64,000 nucleotides of DNA from positions 434,001 through 498,000 of the forward strand of contig JACGCK010000018.1 in the NCBI GenBank assembly GCA_014925825.1, in the 5' to 3' direction. Made by a program: the position numbers and the translations under genes. Numbering within the stretch: position 1 is the stretch's first letter; every line of letters starts with the position of its first letter. This document shows positions 1 to 10,650 of this stretch, piece after piece. Under the pieces are notes generated by a model. The model saw only the letters and a program-made list of their open reading frames with translations, was not told the DNA's origin and searched no databases. Origin of the DNA: Pholiota molesta (Eukaryota > Basidiomycota > Agaricomycetes > Agaricales > Strophariaceae).

Positions 1-190
1 TCAGGGCTGGATTACTTACTCTAAGAAAACCGAGCAACGATCAAGTACAGTCAAAATTTCGTTCATTTCACAGATGTTCTCCAATTCGGCCACCCAACGG
101 CCACCTGAATACCATCTGCTTTAGATCATGACCTACACTATTGGGACCATGGATAGCCCATCAAGAGCTTTCTTTGTTTGTAGGTTGTCT

Positions 191-1185
191 TCAGTAAACA
201 TCAGCGGTCGCACCCGAGTTCGTCATCAGACTGACGCCAGACGACCTTAAAAATTCGAATTTTCAAAAAATTAATGCACTGGCTGGATACAACAAGACAA
301 TCCACATACGTTCCTATCCTCTCCGCGCCAGCCGCGAACATCTCCCTACACGCCGCAAACGAGCGCACGCCGCCCGACGCTTTCACCTTCACCCCGCCCT
401 TATACCTCACCGCCCTGTACATCAGCGCCACGTCCGCACTCGTCGCGCCCGGCCCCGCCGCGAACCCGGTAGAGGTCTTGACAAACGCCGCGCCCGCCTC
501 CGCCGCGAGCACGCTTGCAGCGACCTTGAGCTCGGGGCTCGGGATGAGGCTGGTTTCGAGGATCACTTTGACGGGGACTGGGGAGGCGGCGCGGACGATG
601 GTGTGGAGGTGGTGGAAGAGGCGCGCGTATTGTGGCGGGGAGGCGAGGAGCAGCCCGAGGGGGAGGACGGTGTCGATCTCGCGGGCGCCGTCTGCGATGG
701 CGTGTTGAGCTTCCCTGTGGGGGGTTGGAGTTGGACGGGGTCGATATGTGGGGTATGCATTGAACTTACGAGGCTTTGGATTCAGCGGAGCCTGCGCCGA
801 GAGGGAAGCCGATGACGCAGCAAGCGATGGTTTGGGAGTCGCACAGACGCTCAGCGACTGATTTGACGTAGAGTCCGTTCACACAGCAAGACTACGCATC
901 TGGAAATTGAATAAAATTGGAAAGGGAAATGTGAGAAAAGAGCCAGACTTTGAATCCGAATTGAATCGCTTCATCGCAGAGCGCGTTGATCTGGGCTGGA
1001 GTCGCATCTTGCTTCAACAGGGTGTGATCTATTGCCAGCGGAAAGCGTGGGTCTTCGGGAGTGGTTATCGACGCTAGCGGCGCGTCTTCTGCGCTAGTCG
1101 TCGTCACCGCTTCGGGGGAGAGGACTTCGGATATCTTCTGCTGGATGAAAGCGGCCCAGTCTTCGTCTGTCCTCGACTCTGCCAT
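191..1185 (-). CDS. deoC: deoxyribose-phosphate aldolase, copy A
   Basis: Predicted class I aldolase that cleaves 2-deoxyribose-5-phosphate to glyceraldehyde-3-phosphate and acetaldehyde (deoxynucleoside catabolism, cytosol). Seen: N-terminus MAESRTDEDWAAF; DHTLLK near residue 52; EIDTVLP; the Schiff-base lysine motif FVKTSTGF; and the second lysine region GVKVKASGGVR. Four exons can be joined by GT-AG introns: FGFK | CCVNGLYVKSVAERL | EAQHAIADGAREID | a short last exon ending GATADVY, stop at 191-193. Length, near 270 residues, suits the family. The start is the first ATG, which faces a broken HSP78 copy head to head. A near-identical paralog lies at 10,651. Both keep the catalytic residues, so nothing marks either as dead. 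Confidence 0.88.
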
Positions 1186-1289
1186 TTTGTGAAGGAGATT
1201 GCGATAAAGAACTTAGAGTACCGCTCCGGGTATCATGATCGTCATCAATTCCCGGGCCGTGCAAACCGGCGATGCTTACCGGCAACCAA

Positions 1290-2270
1290 CCGGCAACCCG
1301 CTACGCGCTATGTTGACTCCCTACGCTGGCGCTGCCAGCGCCCAGCAGCTGCTTGTCTTTGGCTCGTCGCGCTTTTGTGGTTCAGCGCACCCGTCCGCTA
1401 TCATCTCTACCCACAAGACATCCATCCGCTAGGAGGAGTGAACCGCAGTATGCACGAACACGAACACGCCCTGGCTTGCTCCTCGTTGCTCCGTCCGCGC
1501 GCGTCGCGCGCCGCGGAGGCGTGCAGAGTCTGAGGGGCTAGGCTTGGGCTGGGCTAATGGCCCTGGCGAAGGAGGTCGAGGTTTTCCTGGGCTCAGTCTT
1601 GGATCACAGCCATCAGAAGGGCGAAGCTTTGAAGGAATATGTGCATTGGCAGTTATGGTTCTTCGATTTCAAGTTGTGTCGATGATATGCTGCGGCGGTG
1701 TTTCAGGCGCTCGGCGACGTCGTCCAAGCGGAGTGAGACGCGCAGGATGGAATTGCACGAGAACGTATTGAAAATGAGCATGGAGTCGAAGCGGTTGAGA
1801 AGCTCTGGAGGGAAGTATTTGGAGTTGCGTGCAAGGACTTCCTGCTTAGCTCGTGCTTAGCATCTTCGGTGACGACGCCCGTCTCCTGTCGGATACCGTT
1901 GGGCCAGCGAGGATGTCCGATCCAACTGCCTTCCTTCGCCAACTCCGTCAGATCCACGCTCTACAGCACACAATCAAATAAAACGAATCATTACGCTTGA
2001 CGTGGACGCGAGGGCGCGCGAGTGGCTCGTGCAGCATGACGTGTATGGCGGCATGGATGCTCTGTTCCCATTGGCGAGGAAGCTGCTCCAGGGCAGAATT
2101 TGGGACGGGGACGCGGTTAGCATTCGCGTCAGCGACGACTCGGACCAGCTGGCGATCAAGGATACCCACGAGCTTGATCCGACGCAGGCCAGAAAAGGAG
2201 CCCCCCGCTGTGGCCTAACTTGAACGGCGAAATGGCATAGAAGTAAAAAAAAACAAGCATACGGGCTATC
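1290..2270 (+). pseudogene. rearranged HSP78 pseudogene, copy A
   Basis: Three pieces of the Hsp78 gene at 16,429-19,952 are recognisable. (i) 1,300-1,670, plus strand: the presequence region (ARTRTRPG...RGGVQSLRG), closed by an in-frame TAG. (ii) About 1,672-1,960, inverted: on the minus strand it reads DLTELAKEG (second exon) fused directly to PNGIRQETGVVTEDAKHE and the following C-terminal segment. (iii) About 1,998-2,270, plus strand: the C-terminal D2 end (AREWLVQH...FPLARKLL) running into the old 3' UTR. Both Walker motifs and all of the ATPase core are missing. The most economical history is an internal deletion followed by an inversion. Copy B at 11,770 has the same structure. No function is expected. 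Confidence 0.85.
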
Positions 2271-2589
2271 GAGCGCACCGCAACCTCCGTGAAGATGAGC
2301 TCAAGATGCTGCCAGGCTATTGCCTCATTGAGATAGCATCGCCTGCGCACGGCTTGAAGAGACAAACATTGAATATATCTCCTGTCAGAAACATCTGCTT
2401 CGACTTCCAGATGGGGAGTCTGCAGCGCCTTGCCCATTGGCGATTTGCGATAAAAGACGAAGGCGGAAGATGATTGGCGCGAGAGCGTTACGCAGTCAAT
2501 CAACATACTAGGATCAACGTCCCATTTGATATTGCTTGACGTGTTCTCCGCGGCAAATATTTGAAACATCGCGCAGCGGTTTGTGGAAT

Positions 2590-2975
2590 TCGAATCTGAC
2601 AAACGATGACTCACTTTACCTGTACATTCTGACGTTTCATGCATCGACTAATTTCCTCAAGGTGCATTTGCGAAGACGCTTTATGCATCGCGGCGTGATT
2701 TATCAGAATAATGATATAAATAACTATATATCTCTCACTCTCATCCTTTTGACACGAATCTGACATACATATAAGAAGCACTTCCACGTAAAAATAAAAT
2801 AAAGAGACACCTTCGAAACACTTTTGTTAATGGTATAGCTACGAATCTGACAAACGATGACTCACTTTGCCTGTGCATTCTGACGTTTCGCGCGTCGACT
2901 TTCTAATCTCCTCAAGGTGGATATCGGCTAAAATTTACGGTTGATGTATCCAACTCATGTTATAAATAACTATAG
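2590..2975 (+). promoter_or_regulatory. duplicated promoter module upstream of UGT copy A
   Basis: Two imperfect direct repeats of about 130 bases (about 2,595-2,730 and 2,843-2,975) precede the UGT start at 3,053. Each opens with GACAAACGATGACTCACTT, which contains TGACTCA (2,607-2,613 and 2,858-2,864), the classic Gcn4/AP-1-type bZIP site. Each ends with TATAAATAACTATA (2,715 and 2,961). The second TATAAATA lies 92 bases before the ATG, a sensible TATA position. The first repeat may be a decayed duplicate or an upstream enhancer. The same double module is kept upstream of UGT copy B. The sites are seen directly; bZIP binding is inference. Confidence 0.55.
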
Positions 2976-3052
2976 CAGTTGGTATAAAACAACGGGCATC
3001 TTTCCCAAAAATTCCAAAGCAAGGTGAACACCGAAGTACTTGCACCATAAAC

Positions 3053-5233
3053 ATGTCGCGCACCAAGTCCGTTCATTTAGTCCTTCTGGCGATCCCAGCT
3101 TGGGGTAAGCATCTCGATGCTATATTTGATAAAAACTTACTAACAATATATCTGCAATCTTTCTTCCCCATCGTTAGGCCATATCAGACCTTTGCTAGTA
3201 TTGGCTGCAAGGCTGGTGCTGGAACGCGATGACCTCGTCCTCACTGTCATTCTTGCCCCAACCATGATCGAAAAAGCACTTTCGGATGTTTCGACCCACT
3301 TCCCGGATGCATCGCAAGCGCATCTTCGTGAGCGCATTAGGTGATTAGCCTCGCTTAAGATGCCATGATAAAAGATAATCGTTAACGCTGGTTTCCATCT
3401 TCCGATATCAGGATTGTGGCTCCCTTTGACACGCAGGAACCTGATATGTTCAAGGTTATGGGCGAATTTATTGGCGCGTATGCACCCGCATATCAGATGC
3501 TCCTTCAGGAAAAACCTATTACTTGCGCGAAGACAGGAAGCATCTTCGAAGCGGTGCCAGCGCCGACCGCCATCATTATGGATGTAAGCCCTCTGTAATT
3601 AAATTTAAATGATAATTAAATTTACAAATTACTTTGCTTCATCCAGTTCTTCGCCTATCCCCAGCTGCGCATCACACGGGAGATCACTGGAAACACCGTA
3701 CCTGTTCTAGCGTGGCTCTCTTCCACCGCTGCCTCCACTATCCGCGTCGCTGGCCCACCGCAAATTGGCGGTCTTGGTGATTTAGACGCCCGTTCTCAAG
3801 CAGAGGCTCAAAGGACAGGCAGACCAGCTGATGAAATCAGCGAGGAGGTACGAAGTCCCTCTTGACTGCGTTTCAATGTAAAGTTTGCTTACGCACTCAT
3901 TTGTATTAAGATGCTCAACACAACTACGGGGGAGATTATCAAGGTACCTGGTATCCCCCCGATGTATGATTATGAGACCATGATGCAGATTGTAAGTAGG
4001 AGGCTTACAAAAGTTAACTCGCTGACGCCATAACTTTTAGCTTCCTATAAACATTCCAATGTCACCCTTATTCAAATCTGCACATTCGTGAGTAATTCAA
4101 CCCTTGTTTCCTTTCTTGATTCCAACCTGCCTACTAAATCTCTCTTCTGCAGATTCTTCAAGGAAAGCGAAGGAGTGATCATCGCGACCTCCGATGAATA
4201 TGAGAACCCTGTATCAGTAACATCCATGCGGTCCTGGCTCGCTGCTTGGGGTAAGACTGCATACACCGTTGGCCCTTTGATGCCTATTGGGTATGGTAGC
4301 AACTCTGTCAGTAGCAGGGGCGATACTGTAGTCGAAAAGTTCTTGGAGAAGTCCCTCCAAAAGTACGGAGAGAAATCTGTTCTTTTCGTAAGCCAATTAT
4401 TTCTTCTCTTTTCCATTTTCTCTTCTTACCTGCCTTGATTAGATATCTTTTGGAACCGTCTTCTGTCCAACAAAATCAGAGTATGTCGACGAGCTCATAG
4501 ATGCACTCATCGAGAAGGAATTGCCTTTCGTACGTGGTTTGTATGCTCCCCGTTATTTCTTCTATCCTCATTGTAAATATTAGCTCTTCTGCCATGCGTC
4601 CCCCTTTTTACAGATATCCGACGAGAGTCACAAGAAGGTGGAATCTTCGGGCTTGGGTCTTTTGACCAAATGGGCCCCTCAACAATATGTTTTGACCCAT
4701 AAGGTGCGGAACAAACCTTGATCAATACTCTATCTATCGATACCATATGCTAATTACGACATATCAGTCCACCGGGTGGTTCTTGACCCATGGGGGTCAT
4801 GGAGGAGTCACCGAAGCGCTAGCCAGTGGCATTCCCCTGTAAGTCGACCAGTGTCTCGCATCAACAAACCCCAGCTCACATGCAGCGGCACACCACCAGA
4901 ATCGGTTGGCCCTTCACAGGCGACCAGCCGCTCAACATCGCCTCCCTGGCAGACGACAAGAAAGTCGCCATCGAGCTCGTGGAAGTGCGTACGGGCGAGC
5001 ACGGGCTCAAACCGATCCGCCGCCTCGGCGAGCGTGTGCCCAAGGGCACGCGCGAGGCCGCCGGGCGCGAGTTCAGAGAGGTGATCGACCAGGTGAGGGG
5101 CCCGAAGGGCGAGGAGATGGCGCGGAATGCGGCGCGCATGAAGAAGGTGATCGCGCAGGGCTGGGAGGAGGGCGGGGTTGGGAAGAGGGAGTTGCGTGCG
5201 TTCTTGGCCAAGTTTGTCGATCGCACTGCTTAG
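3053..5233 (+). CDS. UDP-glycosyltransferase (GT1 family), copy A
   Basis: GT1-type glycosyltransferase that would move a sugar from a UDP-sugar to a small lipophilic acceptor. The acceptor cannot be read from sequence. Seen: N-terminal HLVLLAIPAWGHIRPLL, with the usual catalytic histidine in GHxxP; middle motif SVLFISFGT; and the C-terminal nucleotide-sugar signature WAPQQYVLTHK...FLTHGGHGGVTEAL...GWPFTGDQPLN. About ten exons join with short introns, ending in FLAKFVDRTA and TAG at 5,231-5,233. The product is close to 500 residues, normal for the family. The start ATG lies 92 bases after a TATAAATA. The last exon is markedly more GC-rich than the upstream exons. Paralog at 13,472. No predicted membrane anchor stands out. 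Confidence 0.85.
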
Positions 5234-5520
5234 TCGGGTACTTAGAGCCTGCTAGAACTCAGAATGAATGTAAATGTATCTTAGTTGTGTGTTGAATTTT
5301 CTGTTTCATCGTCCAGATGCTGCAGTCATAAACGAGTCTTGTGCTGCCCAAAGAATCCTCGAATGTTCCTGATAAACCTGCTGTCATTGAATGCTAGTGA
5401 TATTTCCCAACTAACCCTCCATTATATTCTCCTTCCACATTTCAAGTCATCTACGAATTCACTAACCAAGTCCCAACTCGTACCACCTGCTCGTCATATT
5501 ATACCATTATTCCAAATAAC
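5234..5520. other. intergenic, UGT copy A / Fic gene
   Basis: Convergent 3' ends of UGT copy A and the minus-strand Fic gene. The first 100 bases are the downstream flank shared with UGT copy B. Nothing else is recognised. Confidence 0.6.
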
Positions 5521-7296
5521 TCAACCAATCACTTCCAACACATTTAGAGTCGCCTTAACCGCACCATATATCTCGTTCATCAATCTTGTATAGTCTCCAT
5601 CTCTATTTGCTCTTGTCTATACAATACAAAAACAGTCAGTCATCGGGGCAGCGACAAAAAGCAACGGAACTTGCGCTGTTGAGAACATGGTGATATGAAG
5701 GTTTAAAGAAGGCCGGAATACATAGAAGCGGGAGTCCGCTTTTCAGTAACGGTATTGAGGCTAAAATTCGAGACAGGCGTCCGTTACCGTCCTAGAAGAA
5801 CATAAAGTGCGTCAACGACAGGAGGAGGCGATTAATGGGACAGGAGTTTGAGTACCTCAAAGGGATGGATGGTGATAAAAATATGATGGATCCAGGCGGC
5901 AGAGGCGAACGGATCCCTGGAGTCCGTTTGTCCAACGAGTTCCTGACTCCTCGTTAGTACACGTGTAGTTAGATTCAAGGCGAAGCCACTCAAGGTTCAT
6001 TAACTAACGTTAAAGCGTTCACAAAATGTCTCCAGTTCCTCGTCGACTTCATCGTAAGGACAGAACTGTATCTTGATGCCTTGCGGGCCAGTCGCGGTGA
6101 CGTTGGCGCGGGAAGCTTGCCGCGTTATTCCTACGTTCAGGTAAGACAATCGCGGTCCATGACCTGTTTGGGCGTACAAGACACGGCTGGTTCGCATGAG
6201 TTTCGCGTGAATACGACAGATCATCTCCACAGTCAGATTTGGAGCGTCAGGCTTGACGAAGGCAAATATTTCGTTCAAGGCCTACACGTAGAGGATATCC
6301 GAGGTCAGAAGTGCTCAAGGAGGTAAAGAGAGCAAGGATTTGGGACCTCATGCGTGTCTTGAAGTATAGATAGCGCATCTGAAATGTCACCCACTGCACC
6401 ACCTACAGGGTTTGGTAGGTCGATGAGTTTTTCTTGATCGTAGAAACCGGATTGGACAAGTACAGCTCCAGTCTGTGATAAAGCAGAGGGAGTCAAAGAT
6501 TGAGATGAAAGTAGAACGAAGGAGAATACAGACATTTTCATTCAAATAAAACGTTCCTTCGATAAAGTTGGTCTCGAGACAGTGCATATTCTGCAATTTA
6601 GCCATAACCCCCGGTTTAAATTCAATATTGTGCCATCTATCTCGTACATCGCTAATTTGAGCACGTTGAAGGCGGCAATATGGGAAGGTATCTTTCGCTG
6701 CTGTTGGTCGCCAAGATTGGCTTGGAGAGAAACCTAGCGATGGATCAGTCTTATAGCGAATCACTATAATAATCTGTCAACCATGTTGTCGTTACAATAC
6801 TACAAGCTGGTAATGACTTACAGTGGAGTTCTACCTCGGCTAGAATGGAAGACTGAATTTGCGAAACCCAGCGATCGAGCTGTGGATCCGCCAACATGCG
6901 CTGTAACTGAAAGGAGTGAGGAACAACACATATAATGTTTATAACAGTGAATTACTTCTGCATATAATGCTAAGGCAGTCACTTTGCTACCTAGCGTCCA
7001 TCGCATGTCCGCCACTCTCAATAAGAGGTAGGGCAAGCGGTATTTCTCGAGAAGAGATTCCCAAAGTCTGGCCGAAGTGGCGCATGCAAGACCATCGGAA
7101 GAATTGACTGTGAGTGAATTCCTTAGCTCTAAGGTTAGCTCAGGGCCCAAGACATCGAGTGGCAACTCCTGCAAAAAGGCATTCATCAGCAGCGGCACTT
7201 AGCTGAGGATGAGAACAAAAACCTTACTCTAACAGAAGGGTCCGGCAGCTGAGGACGATCCTCGTTGATATAACAAACAAGGTGAAAATCAGACAT
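5521..7296 (-). CDS. Fic (Fido) domain protein, minus-strand copy
   Basis: Predicted Fic enzyme, normally transferring AMP from ATP to hydroxyl side chains of target proteins. Seen after splicing: start MSDFHLVCYINEDRPQL; ELPLDVLGPELTLELRNSL; the inhibitory-helix motif in ETNFIEG, fitting [S/T]xxxE[G/N]; then QDTHEALNEIFAFVKP and the complete active-site loop HPFEDGNGRLSR, split by an intron between E and D. The tail RANRDGDYTRLMNEIYG follows and the stop is at 5,521-5,523. The final intron appears to use a GC donor (GCAAGT read on the minus strand, 5,674-5,669) with a TAG acceptor. Position of the helix before the Fic core suggests class II autoinhibition. Divergent from a paralog at 8,268. 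Target unknown. Confidence 0.78.
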
Positions 7297-8267
7297 GAGC
7301 ACTTGAGCACTTGAGCACTTGAGTGGTGCTCTGAAGTTAGCTGGTGAACAATTCAAGATCGATCCAACTTTTGAAGACTTAAGTTGAATTTGAGGGTGAA
7401 TGTAAGCTACACGAGGCGCCGCTGGCGGCTGATCCCACATGGCGCATGATGTCACATGTCTTATGTAATAACCCGGAGTACATATCTAAATTTAGCGAGC
7501 ACAAAGGAACGTGTAAGACAAGTGTAAGAAAGGAGTCAGTGGGTGGAATTAACAGTTTGTCACCATTATCGGCGACGATTCCCCCTGGGCGGGTCATGCA
7601 TTAATTCTCGTTTCTGGCCTTTCTCTATCCCAGGTCTTTTCAACCGCGTTTTGAAGCAAATATGAGCACTAATCATCGATGAGCAGAAGTCTGAATTGAG
7701 ATGCCGATCTGTTTGCCGGGTATATCGTGATAAACTCTGGGCGCTTATCGTAATCGTCGATCCGTTGTAAGCCGTTGTAGCGTTATTCCGAGCGCTTAAA
7801 ATCGTGTGCTTATCAATTTATCAGCTCTAGCAGAATAACCTTCAGAAAACCGTACAACAGTCAAGTACATTTACCTTCAAAATTTCGTTGGCTTCGCAGA
7901 TGTTCTTCAGTTCCCCACCCACCGGCCACCTGAATTCGACGTGGATATCGCGTGGTTACCCCTTCTGCCGTGTCAGATTTCGATTGATTAGGATCAATAA
8001 TGGAGATTCCTATAAATCTCTTGGTAACTATTTCACGCATTAATTGTATGTTCTGAATCAAACTACCAAATAGTTATTATTGTGTTTTCGAGTCATACAA
8101 GGTCATACTTGTGCTGCATGCATCTTGTGGGCGATTGCTATTCAAGTAGAATGTTTGTGGATATTTGTGCGCCTACCTCGCTCCTGCACATATAAGAACG
8201 AAATGCCCCACATCGTTCGCAATCAATCGTAGTATCACACCACATTGAGCTCGAAATTCAAGCCATA
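7297..8267. promoter_or_regulatory. shared promoter region of the divergent Fic genes
   Basis: 971 bases between two Fic start codons. Just before the minus-strand ATG, the octamer ACTTGAGC is repeated about three times (7,297-7,323). TATAAG at 8,191-8,196 lies about 75 bases before the plus-strand ATG. Bases 7,840-7,955 match 1-120 of the window, the left flank of duplication unit A. The rest is AT-rich with no gene seen. Confidence 0.5.
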
Positions 8268-10038
8268 ATGTCTAATCTTCACCTTGGGGTTTTTTTCAAC
8301 ACCAATCGTCCTCAGCTTCTGCAGCCTTCTGTTACCGTACAGTTGTTCTTCTCAGCCAGGTGCCACTGCTGATGAACGCTTTTTTGCAGGAGTTGCCACT
8401 CGATGTCTTGGGACCTCAACTAACCTTAGAGCTAAGGAACTCACTCTCAGTCGATCCTTCCAATGTTTTGGCATGCGCCGCTTCGGCCAGACTTTGGGAA
8501 TCACTTCTCAAGCAACACCGCTTGCCCTATCTCTTGTTGCGAGTGGCTGACATGCGAGCGACACTAAATAGCAACGTTACTGCCTTGATATTGTATGAAG
8601 AGGTTAGTTGATTTCGATGCCGCCATGATAGAGGGTGTGTTGCAACTCAACGTTTTCAGTTGCAGGGAATATTACGGAATCCACTGCTCTATCATTGGAT
8701 TGCCCGTTATCGGGCTTCGGTTCTGAATACAGCAGAGCTACAACGTAGGCCACCATTTGCTTTTACCGTTGCAATCACAGAACTGATGGGACTTTACAGT
8801 GAACCAATATAAGCACGATCCATCGATGGGCTTTACGCCAAGCCAACGTTGGCGTCCAACAGCGGGACATGATCCTTTTCCATACTTTAGGCTTCAACGC
8901 GCTGAGATTGACATGGTACGTGCACAATGGAAGAACTTGGGCCACCAACAGCATATTATGTCCAAATTTTTGAACTTGCACTGCGTCGAGACCAATGACA
9001 TCGAAGGATTAGTTCATTTCAACTTATCTGTCAGTCTTTCATTCTTGCACTAGGTGCCAGAGTATTTATTTTTCTCCCAGGCTTCAACTGTATTGGTCCA
9101 ACTTGGTTTTTATAATCAAGTAGAGCCCGTCGACGGGATGATTCGCGGTGTAGTGCGCGACCGTGCATCTGCATTATCCCTGCTTCAAGATACACATGAG
9201 GTCCCAAATCCGTACTATCTTTGCCTCTTGGGATGTTGCTGACGGATATCCTCTACATATAGGCGTTGGATTTGATATTTGCTTTCTTAAGGCCTAACCC
9301 CCCATATCTCAGTATAGAGGTGATATGCGATATCCATGCAACGCTAATGAAAACTTGTCAGGTCCTACCTAGGCAAACAAGTATGGGACTTGGATTCTCT
9401 CACACTAACACAGGGATAACCCGACAAACCTCCCGAGTGAACGTTACCGTGGTGCAGGCGAACATGAAGATCCAATTTTGTCCTTATGATGAAGTCAACG
9501 CAGAGCTAACCGCATTCTGCGAACGTTTCAATGTTGGTATTGAAGTCTAACACATCATCTTGAAGTGTGATCATAGCGATATACTGACAAAGTGATGATC
9601 AGCAACTTATTTACCAAAGAGCTGATATAGATCCATTCGCCGCTGCTGCTTGGATCAGCCACGTTTTTGTCGCCATTCACCCCTTTGAAGCAAGTACCTG
9701 TCATGTTAATCCCGTGTCCTTTTACTCATTTACTTTTTTCCGACTAGGATGGCAATGGCCGAATGTCCAGAATCCTTGCCTCTATACCGTTACTGCGAAG
9801 TAAACTCCCGCCACTATGTGTTCCAAGCTTCTACAGGAATCCATATTATACAGCCCTCAACAATGCGTGTTTTATTGTCTTTATTTCACTGCTCCCATAA
9901 CTAACTGGCTATTATGCGTTATGCGTTATGTAGATAAGGGCAAATCGAGATGGGGACTACGCGGAATTGACGCGGATGTTACATCAAGGCACCGTGGATT
10001 CTCTTGAGAGGCTGGCAAATATGGGGACGGCCGCATAA
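8268..10038 (+). CDS. Fic (Fido) domain protein, plus-strand copy
   Basis: Paralog of the gene at 5,521-7,296, with the same exon plan and about 390 residues. Seen: MSNLHLGVFFNTNRPQL; ELPLDVLGPQLTLELRNSL; ETNDIEG (inhibitory helix motif); QDTHEALDLIFAFLRP; and the active loop HPFEDGNGRMSR, containing the catalytic histidine and the phosphate-anchoring DGNGR. The end is RANRDGDYAELTRML...LANMGTAA, TAA at 10,036-10,038. The intron that splits HPFE from DGNGR (9,690-9,747) begins with GCAAGT. Only a GC-AG intron keeps the motif intact. The last intron (9,865-9,933) also fits a GC donor (GCGTGT), although a GT donor with an AAG acceptor is possible. Enzyme activity is inferred from the motif. Confidence 0.78.
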
Positions 10039-10650
10039 AGGGGGTGTGTTTGGGTTGAAATAGGGAATTCAGAAGTCTCGCTGACAAGAGGGCCTGTGCG
10101 CCTCAAATCTTGCCACGTAAATGTACTATTATCTTCATATCAAGTCGAACTTCTTACTATAATGTCTACATATTAGCGATCTGACTAGCTACGAGCCTAC
10201 GACGATGCGATTGCAATTTAGTTTAATGATGCCATGCGATTGTTCTTGCTCTAAGTTCTTGTGTGTCACGAAAGGACTTGACTGGGATGTTCAAGATAAT
10301 GTGCATGCGGCGTGGTGAGGCATAGGCAACGATGCCAATCATCCACGCCGATAAACTTCGATCGAAAAAGATTTGCGCTTACAACTTTTTCCGCGCTGTC
10401 GAAGACTCGAAGAGCTCAGAAATGTTCAGGTCAAGATTTCATTAACTGCTATTTGCTATATTTTGGATATATTGCCTGCGATAGATAGAGCCGTGTATTA
10501 GTATATAATCCTAATTGTCGAGGAGCATCAAGGCGGTATCATGGTATATTTGCGTTCAATTATGACCTACACTATTGACGACGTATGATCTCCTACTCAT
10601 TCTGGGACCGTGGATAGCTCACCAAGGCTTTCTTCATTGGTATGTCCTCT
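10039..10650. other. intergenic, Fic gene / deoC copy B
   Basis: AT-rich stretch between the 3' ends of the plus-strand Fic gene and deoC copy B. Homology with unit A begins near 10,555 (TATGACCTACACTATT). No gene is recognised. Confidence 0.5.

Larger units (their letters stand above)
121..5330. repeat. segmental duplication unit A (deoC - HSP78 pseudogene - UGT)
   Basis: This block matches 10,555-15,790 base by base over most of its length, in direct orientation, including introns, promoters and the broken HSP78. The match fades about 100 bases after the UGT stop (shared AGAGCCTGCTAGA...TTGTGTG). To the left, bases 1-120 instead match 7,840-7,955. The duplicated sequence thus continues past the window edge, but in unit B it is split by about 2.6 kb that holds the plus-strand Fic gene. 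Confidence 0.85.

Noticed and set aside
2156..2644. A 162-residue minus-strand open frame near the end of HSP78 pseudogene copy A
   Set aside because: It has no motif and the equivalent frame is not kept in duplicate copy B, so it is chance.
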